Shown here: positions 1 to 13,000 of the stretch, one piece after another
Position numbering within the stretch: the first letter of the stretch is position 1
Layout of the letters: the number at the start of each line of letters is the position of its first letter
Origin: Bugulina stolonifera
Lineage: Eukaryota; Bryozoa; Gymnolaemata; Cheilostomatida; Bugulidae
Length of the DNA: 64,000 nt
Assembly (NCBI GenBank): GCA_935421135.1
Contig: OW285189.1
Location: forward strand, 22,136,298 to 22,200,297
Direction of reading: 5' to 3'
Position numbers and translations under genes: made by a program
Notes under the pieces: model-generated
Database searches by the model: none
What the model saw: the letters and a program-made list of their open reading frames with translations, nothing else
Told to the model about the DNA's origin: nothing

Positions 1-1039
1 TCATCAAGGTTTGTCCATTTGTGGTGATGTCACAGTTATATAATGTAGTCTCTGATTGGCTGTTGCTATATATTTTTAGTAATATTTTATATATGCTTCA
101 GATATTATGCAGTTGTACTTGTAATCACTTTATATATTCCAGTAATGTTACATACTCAGATTATTCTACGATAATTTACTATTAACTTCAACTTTATTTA
201 ATCAGCGTTGTGGTTGATATTGTGGGGGGGGGGGGGAGGGGATTCAAACATGGCTGTTTCCTAGCATAATCTAAGAAATTACGTTGTCTTGCCTTCTATC
301 AGGTGAAAAATTTCAAATACAATGCAAAATCTGGTTGATTTTTACATGGTCCTATGCTAACTGGAATGTGGTGCAAATCCTCATTGTTATCTGCTACTGC
401 CCACCTCAGGAGTGAGTGAACAGGGGAAGACAACTTTACATTATATTATTCATGAATGACATTGAATGTTAACTTTTCATGCCAAATCTGAAAGCCATGA
501 CTCCCAATGAAGTTAGCACCGCTACATGTATAGCAGCACTATAACTGCTCTTAGTATTGCCCCCATATTTACTGTGTCCTTAGTAGGCAGTTGACTAAAT
601 GTTACACTATGATAATACATGACATATTTAAAATGTGGGTATTTGAAATGAACTCGGAGATATAAAGCTTGGGATAGTTTTACTGGCTCAAAGATATTAG
701 TGAAGATTTACTAGTTAGATCAGCTTCTCTTCAGTCTATTTGTGAACAATCATATAGTAGTTGCATTGCATAGTTTATAATAGATGATTGTTTTTGTATT
801 ATGTGACTGTATGATTGAAAGCTCCATTGCTTTGTGTAGCAATGACATATGAATACTATTAATAAATACGTACTAGTTATCCTGGTATTTAACTACTTGG
901 TCTGGAATTCAAATGGGCATATAATATTTACATGTGTACTATTAGGCCTTACATGTTATTGTCACTACTCTAAGCAGCTATTTAGTAATTTAGTGAAGTA
1001 CTAGGCCGACATCTAGCCTCAGTTCTTTACATGTTACAG
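1..1039. other. Non-coding stretch before the first recognised exon
   Basis: No convincing exon is seen. A poly-G run lies near 223-236. The first eight bases followed by GTTTGT could be the tail of an upstream exon and its splice donor, but nothing confirms this. The missing 5' exons of the gene that starts at 1040 should lie here or to the left of the window. Confidence 0.4.
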
Positions 1040-4000
1040 GAGGAGCAGCCAATGGCACATCACTACATTGTCCCTTACTGCCCAATTATTGAACTGACCG
1101 ATTCTCCTGTATCAGATGACAGTCCCATAGTACAGGCAGATCTGTAAGTAAACATAATCATCAGGAATTAAGAGTTACTAAATATGTGATAAGAAACGTC
1201 TATATGTTGAGGCTAGGCTTTGAAGTAAGAGCAGGCAACTTATAAAATAAAGAGAAGACAACTCTTAACATAACATGTATGAAGTTTCTTATCATATATT
1301 TAGTGAATGTAGATTTCACTAAATCTACATTCTTAGATTTAGATTTCCTAAATTATTAGATTATTAGATTATTATAAAGTATTAGATTTCCTCTTATAAT
1401 ACAAGTATATTGTAGATTTACTGTTGTAGGTAGTGTAGGTGTGTAGCTTAGTAACTAGTGTGTTTATGTAGTCCACAGTAGAGTATGGACATTAATGTAG
1501 ATTCTACTTCTACATTAATAATTCTAAATTGAACCTACATTAAATGTTCATGCATGGTACCTATGTTATATTATACAATGTAGTAATATAATAATTTTAT
1601 TTTAAAGCGTGTAGGCTACTTATTGTTATGGTTGGATTGCTGTGAGGCATGTGACATTCTTGAGAGAAATGACTGAATATATTTTATTAGCCACGCTGAA
1701 CAGCTTATGACTGCAAAGTGTCAGCCCATTCAGCAGCTAGCAGTAACATTTTTGAAATTTTAACATTGGGGGCAGGCACAACTTTGTGCTTTTTGCCCAT
1801 AGCCAGGGTTCTTCTGTGAAATTCCAAATGGAGTTGTCTTTTTCATTATAAATATGGTGTCACCTCCAACCCAATTGCCCAACGACAAACAGAGATCTAA
1901 GGCTACATCAAATTTTACATTATTTCACCTAACTGACAATTTTAAGACTAGCCTGTGGTTACTACAAGTATTTGTTACCAATAGTTACTATTACACGTGC
2001 AACAATGTTTACTAACATGCCCCTGTGATGTGATTGGTTCATTAGTAGCAGTGCTGGTTGAGCCATTGTATCTACACGTCACTTTAGCAATAGCAAACAA
2101 ATGATTTGACCATCATATAAAATGGTCATTAGTACTCTAATAGCTACAGTGAATTATTGTAACACAAGACTGGTTTATATTTATGCATGAAATTGCACTT
2201 CATTGGAAGTGGTTGTGTAAGTAAGTAGCTAGAAGCTAATGCTATGTTCTGCAGGTAAGACAAGATACATACATGTACATGTATGTGTATTTGTAGTGTA
2301 GGGGACGGCTTACTGCTTGTGTTTTAATGCAAATCTCTTGATATGTCTGTCATTTTCTTAGGGCTATAGCTAGTAGGATAGTAGTAGGAAACTCTTGTTT
2401 CTATTTGCTCGGCTTGTTCTTCTAAGGAGGATATATTTTCCTGACCACCCAAAGCGATGGTAAATGTAACTCAAATACAAGTGTACTGTTTCTGTACATT
2501 CAAGTACCTTCTAGTCACCTTCAAGTCACTTTAAACTCGAAATTAAGTTCTACTAAGTTTGGTAAAGGGAAACAATACCCAGTTGTTAATATCATCTGGT
2601 TGTTGATATGAAGAAGAGTGAAACCTGTCACAAACTGTTTAGCATATGCCTGCTACTAGTATTTAGTACTACTGTAGAACGAAATTACTCAAGCTCTTCA
2701 TTTGTTCATCAATACTTAATGCTTACTATAATCAACTTCATTACACCTCAAAGGAAAGTGATGTCATGCTCTAATACTATAATAAGTATGTAGCCTACTG
2801 TATAAATTTATAACATAAAACTACTATGTAACACCGCATTGAATTTGAAGTACAAATTATAAAGTACACAATTTTGTATTTTCGAGATGTTTAAATTTCG
2901 ATGTGCGATTTGCCACACGTAATATTAGCCTATGTAACTTTCTGCTCCGTGTATAATACACGGAGCAGAAAGTTACATAGGCTAATATTACGTGTGGCAA
3001 ATCGCACATCGAAATTTAAACATCTCGAAAATACAAAATTGTGTACTTTATAATTTGTACTTCAAATTCAATGCGGTGTTACATGCTAATGACTGATCAG
3101 GCAATAAATAATGTGGAACAGACTTTCACTTCACTAGGAAATTAATTAGTGGTATACAGTTATTTTATTCTATATGAAGGAAATGTATCTAAGAAATAGG
3201 CTTGTTATATACATTGTATTTTCTAAATAAGAAGAGCTGCATAGTATGTATTAGTACTAATATATTATGTGCATCTTCATTGAACAGGTCGAGACTATTT
3301 AGGCTACTAGCAACTTAGGAATTAGTTAGATAAAGCTAGTCTTTGTTTTATGAATAATTGTCGTTTGTTCACTACCATAACAAAATCTGTCAAACTTGTT
3401 AATTTTTCTAGTGACTCCGATGTCGAGATTGTTTCTTCAGTGGTGCATCACAAAACTTCACGCCGCTCCCGGCAGCTGTTCAGTAGTAAACCCAATACAA
3501 CTTCCTCTTCTAAGAGACCCAAGGTATCTGTGAGTCATTCAACAGCGGCTATCTCTATGAAGGAGAACGATTCTTCTGGTCAGCAACAAAATTCAGACCG
3601 TAATGGCGTTAAAGCGAATATAGTATTATTAGACACACCCTCACCGATTCGTATCAGGTTTGTTTCTGTTTTATTCCTACGTTAAAATGACCTAACATAA
3701 TTTCATTCTAGTCATTCTTTTAATCCGACACTCAGTGGTTATTCATAAAATCAACTGTTCTCAACTTTGATTATTTAAATTCTTATACATACAGTGTCCG
3801 TGTCATTGTGTCATTGAACCATGCGGCACTTTAGAGTTTTGTGATTTTGTAAATCTGCAGCAGAGAAAATAGAATGAATTTAACTTGGATAGCAATTTCC
3901 TACATTTAAAATGTAGCAGGTTTTTAGCCAATCTAAGTATTTTCTACAAATTTTCAAATATGTCGAACAGCATATATTGTAATTTACAGAGAAACGAGTG

Positions 4001-7000
4001 TTTTAATTTCTGTCATTTTGCTCATCACTATTATTTACAGGTCAAGTTCCTCTGGCCAAGAAAAACGGTTAGCCAGTGAGACAGATGGCAAACATCATCT
4101 GCCCAAGAAACTTAAGAATGACAATTCTGGTGAAAAGAAGGAAGTGATTGTTGAACTTGTCGATAGTCCTGTTTTGGTACAGTTAAGGCCTTTGAGCCCA
4201 CAGCAAGCGTCTAACATGCGAGAGTATGTTAAGAAATGGGTACCAAAATCCAGCTCAGTTTGTTCGCTTCAATTCCCTAGTGATTCTCCCAAAGCCTCAT
4301 TGGTTACGTCAGCAACTAGTGATACTAATGTATTTCCTTCCAAAAACGTACCCGCTCAATTATCTAGTCACGACTCTCTGCCAAAAGCAGCTTCTAGCTC
4401 TGTTTCAAACACTGATAAAGGTGAAACCAACGTTAATAAAACTCCCAAAACATCTGGCAATGAATCGGAAATAACAACACCTCAGAGTAGCTCACGGATA
4501 CCTGAGGTGAGCTCAAGTCAGAAAAAGTACACTAAGCTACTTGTACTGACCCCCAGTAAGATAACTCGGGCAGATCCTCAGTCTCCGTCTTCTTCTCAAC
4601 TTCTTTTTACACCGAACAAACCTACCTCTCCGTCCACTCAACCAAATCTTAAGAAACCCAGTGCAAACTCTACAAAAAATAGACTGCCAGTGAGAGCTTC
4701 ACCTTCATCAAAGTTCAGTTCCAAATCAACACCAATGAAGAAGAAATCTACCATGCCCCATGGTGCACTCTTAAAATACCTCACTGTGACGCCATGTAAA
4801 CAGCAGTCGAACCCTGACACTAACCTCAGTGAGCACAACAGCTTACAACATTCTGTGAAGAATGTGGTCAACATGGAGACCAGTGATTCGGAATTTTTTG
4901 AGGATATCAAACCTTTACCACAGAGCCAGCCACAAGAGGAGACAACTCCGTCCAATTCAGTTCTTGCCTGTGTGGATCAAAGGTGTGACACTTGATTGCT
5001 ATTGATTGCCATTTTATTCAAGCAATTGATTGCCAATTGATAGCTAATTGATTTAATCGATTGCCATTTTCAATCACTCAGTTTTTATTCAATATTCAAT
5101 TTAATTCAGTCTACTCCTGAGTAAACAAAATTCTTATTGAGCTATCAAATTTAACTTGACCAACTTTGACTAATTTCCACCAGGTGAACAATCTTTCACC
5201 TTCAAGGTACTAGTTTTATGACTTGTACTATTAACTAGAAATGGCTAACTTCAAATTTTGTTGCTCAAGAAAATAGAGTCCACATTATTGAGAGCTTTTG
5301 CAGTTTCTATAATTTCCCTTGTGTTGTCAGTGCAATGCTTCAACAGCAATATAATGTACATGCCTGAGTTACCTGTACATGTACATGTATATAATAACTA
5401 CAAAGTTTATAATACTGTTTCATCAGTCACAGCTCTAACGTTGATGCACTGGATCCTGGAGGCCCTATCGATGGTAAACCTATAGATGAAGATGGCATCA
5501 GGAAACAAGACGTAGCAGATGGCACAGTCTCTGACAGAGAAGCTATGTATCAAAAGCATGAACAAATTGTAAATATAAATAAGGTTGGTATATAGGCAGG
5601 CCTACAGCCACTCAAAACTGAATTGATTGTGCTCTCCATTGATCTTGGTAGTTTATAGGAATTTACATGTCGGCTACTAATATAGTGAGTCCCTAGTAAG
5701 AGATGTGGGTGTATTTTGCTGTGCATTTTTGTAAGAGAAATTTTCAAATCAGGGATGACGTGTGTGGATCACCTTAATTTCTATCCACTGACAGTAGTAA
5801 CAACCTTAGTTAATCTAACAACACTGTTTGCTGTACAATGACATATATTTTCAAATTTTGATAAGAATTCAGTGTGTACTATGCGTTTGTTTTGCAGACG
5901 GCAGCAGAAGAATTCATAGATCTCTCTGATGATTTCCATGTTCAAGTAAGACCACAATCATTAGTTATATTTATTATGGTTGGTGTTATTTCATTTAACT
6001 TTTGTATTGATTATATCTGCTAACTGTTTAACAGTGTCAATATCCTGGAGCACATGCTCTGCAGTGTCAGTAGAGTAACAATTCACTGCCTATCCAATCA
6101 CCGGTGTGGAAAACTATAGGCTGAATCTACATGTATTATATAGTTTGTGACAGAACTATGACCCAGGATATCACCCCCTGCTATTACTCCCATCTTTATA
6201 GAGCTTTTCTTAGGTGTTCCATTGATCTATCCATAGATTGTGTTTCTTTCTGCTACAGGAACTACGACAGATACCAGTCGTACTGTATAAGCAGATTGAG
6301 GCATACTTAGAGAGTGACTATGCTCACCAAGTGCTGGAAGGTGTACAGATGGTTGACTCTTGTACCTCAAACATTCACTATCCTACCAGTCGACTGCTCA
6401 AACCCATGTACAATCTACTGCTGGTACGTGAAACGTGAAGTTTACTGATTATTGTGTTACTGTAATCTTTCATTCAGATAATAAATCTGGAACCAGACAA
6501 CACGGTCTTTCAATTGTACAGTACTCAGCAATAGTCTTACATAGATGTTATTAGTTTTCAATGTATAAGCCATAAATTTGACACAGAGGATTTTTTACTG
6601 ATATTCTATATGAAGAAAACACAACCAATTGCAATCCTTCACGTCCTGCCATGATATTGTATGTACAAATCATGCCGTCGTGTATTTCACGGGTAGAAAA
6701 CGACTGAAGTTCGAGTGGCAAATGGCATCTATGACAGTCTGATGAGTCTACTACTAATAAATCCACCCAATAAGAGAGTGCATGATGATGAAACAGCTAC
6801 ACCAAGTAAAAGGTTACGGAAACGACGAATGCGACACATATATATGTTATCATTAGCAGAGAGACCGAATTTTAAGCAGTCATTCTTTGTCTACCTCAAT
6901 ACAGCCGTCCAGTAAGTTACATAGTTCAATTCATACTCGCCTTGATAATATATAGCAGTTTCTCAGTGGCCCCTTCTACAATGTAGATAAAAGATTTCAT

Positions 7001-10000
7001 TTTGACAGAAATTCTTGTAGAATACTTGTAATTTAATAGCTTCCGCATCTACTATCTAGGAATTCTTGTAGCAGAGAGCCACATTGCTTTCAAGCAAATG
7101 TTTGGCATAAAGCGGCGACTATAAAATATAAAAATGAACAAAAAGCTGAAAAGTTGATGTGACCCTCTATTGCAACCATAGACTGGTTAATGGTTCATTC
7201 AGTGTAGCCAGGGTGTAATTGTGTGGCCAGCATTCTAATTTATTCGCAGCCCTCCCCTTGTTTGTGTAGCTTTGAGTATCTCGTATCGTATCTTTTAGTG
7301 CGCTGAGCATCTTTTATGTCTTGAAAATATATGTATATAGTGAAATGTACTGGGTTCAGAAACTGTATTGTGTTACCATTGTTTATTTGGAGAGCAGCTG
7401 TACCAGTGATGATGTTTCATGCCCCCTTTTGCTATGCTTTAGGACAATCTTGAAGGGTGGGTTGCCACTAGAACAGGAATCTCAGGTGAACTCCTACAGT
7501 GACAGTGAGGAGGACGACAATGATGATACAGATGAGGGTAGTGCATGCTCCACCCCACTTACTAATGGGCATGTTGGTCCTCAGTCAACTGAAAGCGGGT
7601 CTCGGGATGGAAAGCATGGAAGCAGGCTATTTATCGATTTTATGGTTACACTGGTAGGTGTTTGGAATACTAATATTGCCTTTACTGGGTGTTTAAGCTG
7701 TTTGGTACACGTAATGCAAACATATGGGAGAAGCAAGTTATCTTTGATGTCGTATGTGAGGAGGTGGAACCTGGTGTTTGTTACAGAATAAGCTACTGCA
7801 ACTCAGCGCTGTCGGGTTTCTGTAACAAAGCATACAGTGTTGTCCAATCGGTGACTTGTATTGATCACACAATGTCAACCCAGTCAGAAGTTCATCTTGC
7901 ATGAAAAGAGTCTCATCAAACTATTAGTCCAACTTTCAGGAGTTGAAAATGCATTTTAAATTCCGTTCCATGTATGCATTTCAGAGTAAACATAATGTCC
8001 ACCATAATCGAGAGCTTGTGTAAAACATACAGTTGTCGATCCTTGCAGAAATACTGGAGCAAAAGTTAATGAATCTTTTGGTTGTCCTCCATTTTGTCAT
8101 TTGTCACTGGTAGCGTGGCCGAGCGGTCTAAGGCGCTGGTTTAAGGCACCAGTCTCTTCGGAGGCGTGGGTTCAAATCCCACCGCTGCCAAAGTTTTTAG
8201 ACCATAACCTTTATTAGGTAACAAGTTATACAAGAAATGATGACTTTTCTCTGCAGTGTGTCACATTGCTATGACAGACAGTCATTGAGTTATTTTCTTT
8301 TGGCAGGGAAACTTCATAAAATCCGTAATATAATGTTTTTGCTGTAATTATTAAACATGTTGCAACATGCCTATATCATTATTTACGTGTTACAGCTTAC
8401 AATGGACTTTGATGCAGCAAAATCGCCTAAAGACAGCATGCTACATGATATCTGCAGAGGCAATGCCTTCAGTGTCAACCTTGTGGATAGCAAAGATAGC
8501 AAATCTATGTTTGAGCTCACTGGTCTTCTCATGAACAAGCAGGTACACACTAAAATCTATATCACAGGTGTAAAGGTAAACAGATTTGGTCTCTAGTGAT
8601 TTTGCTAGTCGACACTGCAGGTGTAAATAGTGACTGAGCTAGTGGATTAAATCCAGTGATTATGTTGTATGAATGCTGCTAGTAATGTGTGCTGTCATAA
8701 ATATTCTAATTAGTGCAACTGTATGATTGGTTGTTAATGAAATTGTGGTAATTAGTTTGAATCTAGACATGCAATGCAACTACTCTACCAACAGATCACC
8801 TGCTACCTGTGTCTAACATGGTTTTATTTTTGATTAGGAAATAGAACTGGGAATGAAATTAATGAAGCTGATTGGTCTACTGGCGGACATGTGCAAGCCT
8901 GCTGATTGGTTTAATCCCACAGACTATCCCACAGCTCAGCTCATGCACCAAGTGTCAGATATTGTGATGAGTAAGTCACCTTTATAGTCAATAAGTTAGT
9001 CTAGGTCCCAAACCCTACACAGGAATGAGTATAACATGTTTAGCTCAAACCATCTAACTGCTTCATTTGGAGTTGCCATCCCCTGCATTATATGTACAAT
9101 ATGCAACAACAGCCAGTTCTCAATCAGAGTAGTTAGTAAGGATTTAAACTAAAGTATAGTTGGTGGTTGAATGTAGTACTTTGGCTGCTTATGATCTACC
9201 CTCAGTCTGATAATGTATAGTCTATGTAGTCATGCAGGTAATTATTCACTGTGAGTACCAGTATTATATTAATTAGGAGTTGTGCTATCTTACTTATTCT
9301 AACTTCACCACTTTAGATAGTAGCCTGAGTACTGGAGAAGACATACTGTTCAGCTCAGCACTACCCCCCTGGTTTGCCTACCTAGTGATAATGTCTATAC
9401 TTGAGAATCCAAGCTACTACAACTGCCAGCTTATTGACAATCAAATTACACACAATCCTCCATCTCTACGTGCATTGGTAAGCTGTCATTATCCCACATG
9501 TGCATAAGTATCTCTCTGAATCGCTACCTCATCTACAAGTGCATAATGTATATGGCTGTGAGTTGATATTAGAGGCAAAGATTCCCATCTCAAAATATCA
9601 CAAAAGCTATGTTAGAGTTATCTTTCCTCGCTCAACAAGCATATTTTAATTCATTGTGCGGACAACTTCAAACATTACTTCGACGGCCTGTTCTTATGAA
9701 TAACTTATTCCGTCATCTTGCAAATCCACCTGTTCAAGGCCACTGCACTAAATATGCAAAGGATCTCTGCTTATAATTTACATAACATAGTAGTTATATA
9801 CATGTATGTGTGCATAGATATACAATGCGTATAGGCGCACACATACATGTACACGTCGATTTATACTATTGCACATAATACTTGTCAATGTTAGGTTATT
9901 GTAAGATTGTGTTACAAATAATACTTGGATATACTGCTTATCCAGTATATGATGCTCTTGTGTATAAACACACCTTGTGTTTTATACCTAGTATCAAAGT

Positions 10001-13000
10001 TGGTGACTATATATAGAGTTGTCTTCTCTTTATTTAGTTTAACACAGTGTAGGCGCGTGTCATCTACGTTGTACATTGTACATGCTGTATATAATATAAT
10101 AGATCATATCCCATGATTATCAATCACTAATATTTATACTATACCAATTGAAAGTGGAAACTTGCATACTGTATACGTGTATACATTGTAGTTTATGCAG
10201 TATACTTACATAGATAAGATGACTCTCATCCTAATATGTCTATTTACTACTACCCAACATGTTATGCAATGTATATTATGTATATACGTAGTCAATATAT
10301 ATGTAATATCTCAGTAGTATCCTGTCTATATTCCAGTTTATCTCTCTCTATATATACATGTATATACACAGTAGTTACCCTTTAATTAGCTGTAATATAT
10401 GATAATCTGTGGAGGAGTAGACAGCAAGCCATCTGTATAAGACTGGTTATCCTTCAGCCTAAAGTTAGTCAATCTGAGATGATCCACTGGACAAGGGCTG
10501 ATAGCGGTGGTTAATATGTGTCACTGCAGTGCTAAACCCACATCAACAACACCAATAATAACAATAACAACAACAACATATTAACACACATGTATCTGAT
10601 TACTTACAGCTTGCCAGGGTTTGCCAGGGTACTGACGTGTCTACTGACTGACGTGTCTACTGACTGACGTGTCTACTGACTGACGTGTCTACTGACTGAC
10701 GTGTCTACTGACTGACGTGTCTACTGACTGACGTGTCTACTGACTGACGTGTGTACTGAAATATTGTGTTGTAGATCAGTAGCTATTTCTTTCTGGTACC
10801 AAGCGATGACGTGGGTAGCCCTCTGTCTCCAAGTACCTCGTGTAAGCCTCAGTCTAAACTTCTTCCTCCCAAACTAAAGAGAAACCATAAAGGTCTGTAC
10901 AACAAGACAAACTTCCTTATCCATGTACCGATATTATTATTGGATGTGGTCGTTAAATGGTTATATATCGTTATATGTATGTTATATATCGCACATGTAA
11001 AATTTCAAGTGTAGCTGAATATGGCGTTGTAGTTAAAATTTTACTTGATATTCCAGTAATTGCAAAATCTACATGGTTTGAGGTTTGGCACCTGGTCAGT
11101 ATACATGCACATTGTACATGTACATGTATACTGACCAGAAGTATACAAGCACATTGTGCATGTACATGTAGGCCTACATGTATGCTTTTTGCACAATGTT
11201 ATAATGGTTCTGTCATTCGTTATGTAGTAGCTCTTTTGCTCACACATTTTGAAGTTCCACAGCCTATAGCCATCGGTGACTGAACTATTAGCTATCTAGC
11301 CTACTTTTGCAAGCAGGTGTGATAACTTAGCCTGTTTTCCTAAGATCTACTTGTAGGCCGATTGTTCAATATAATTATTATTATATCATTACATGAACAT
11401 ACATGTATTATTGTTGTGCAGGTGAGACACCGTTGCATACTGCATGTATTAAAGGGAACATACAGCTGGTGAAGCAACTTCTCAAAGATCCAAGTAAGTG
11501 TACATGTAACCTATTGTATTGGAGAACCATATATCAATTATCAACTACTTTGTATGACATCACATTACATGAGCCCTTTCTAAGTCGGCAATCACTCTCT
11601 TGACGTTTGGGTTTTCCAAAAACGGCTTCTCAGCGAAGTAGGGCGTTTCTAGGTCATTGGTTACCATGACATCGTGCCACAAGTATTTTCTGGACTTATG
11701 CTCTCTGCTGTCCAACCATTCTACTCCAATCTGGGGAGGAGAGGGGCTAACCATTTCTTTCTGCTGTGTGATTTGCTGCAGATGGGCCGAAGTTAAGCGA
11801 TTCTGTAGATTATACTCTTCACTTGTGCCGTGCAGTCTGGGTAATGTCTCCATCACTACTGGTGGAAAGCAATAATCACATGACACTCAGTATAACAATT
11901 CAGATATTATTGTATTGGTTAAATTCCAATAGGATAAAATAGTAATAGTATGGTGTGTTATTACTGTCTGTCTATGTAGTAGTTATACTGAGACAATAAT
12001 CATGGAAGAAGACACTGAACGTCATATAAACACCATCATATCCTCATCCCAGAATATAAATACACAGACAGTCTTTATTCCATCTGCAGCTGCTACTGAT
12101 TACCTGCTCTTCAGTGTCTCAGTGAATCTCACACTAAAGTAGCTGGTGACACTGCTGGCTAGGTGCTAGCTCTATGTCTATGAGATTGGTTGTTCTAAGA
12201 TGGGTTGTCATTTCTTGTCCGGTCTGTGGAGTAATACATGCTCTTACAAGTAATGATGTATCATGGCAGCTGGTTGCTTTAGTGAGATTTGATAATATCG
12301 TAGTTATTGCTAACAGCTGTTTCCGGTTACTTCTTGACGTCATCTACATGTTTCGTAAGAGCATCTTGAGCGCGTCGTGCCATTGCACGTTTTCTTGCAT
12401 GTGATTCTGTACATCATGTTCAGGGTGTTTCTGCTATGCATGCATTATATGTGTGTAGATACACGTGCATGCCCTGTAATCTCCAGTTTACGCTAGGTGA
12501 TTTGGGATGATGTAAGATAGGCAAGCATGGTTTTATAGGTCACGTCCATAAAAATACACGATTAAAAAGAAACATGCACTTGTATGATTATTTAAATTGG
12601 AGACTATCCCTTCTAACTCTCGGGTCATCATAAAATAGTTTATGGTCATCGGTATAAAACATTGAGATTATCTCCCTGTTGTTACCGAGGTTTGACTCAA
12701 AGCTTAGAAGAATCTGCTATTTAATATCCAGTAATATTGTGGTGAGTTACCAGCTGTATTGACAGGATCTCGTACCTTACATGGCTTCCCAACAGTGACG
12801 TATGTTTCCCTCAGTTTATGCCGAGTTGGACATTCATTTGGATAGCTATGCTACCATCAATGTAGTATATAGTTTGTGTTCTACTTCCACATTTGGTATG
12901 GTACAATCTAGATCATGTAATATATAATTCTCACTGTATATTTTCTTCCCAAACAGTGCTTCATGGTCGGTAGCATCCTGTGGTACTGACACTCAGTTCG

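Larger units (their letters stand above)
1040..5945 (+). other. Exons 1-5: SUMO-interaction-like motif region
   Basis: This Ser/Thr/Pro/Lys-rich, probably disordered part covers residues 1-497 of the visible protein. Short hydrophobic-acidic cores fit the SUMO-interacting motif pattern: IIELTDSP (residues 16-23), [10 protein letters not shown] (about 102-111), VIVELVDSP (152-160) and EFIDLSDDF (486-494). The first three share the ending (D/E)xxDSP or DTPSP, and each lies near an exon end, which suggests spread of motif-bearing exons by duplication. Basic nuclear-localisation-like clusters (KKLK, KRPK) fit a nuclear protein. SUMO binding is inferred from motif shape only. Confidence 0.6.
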
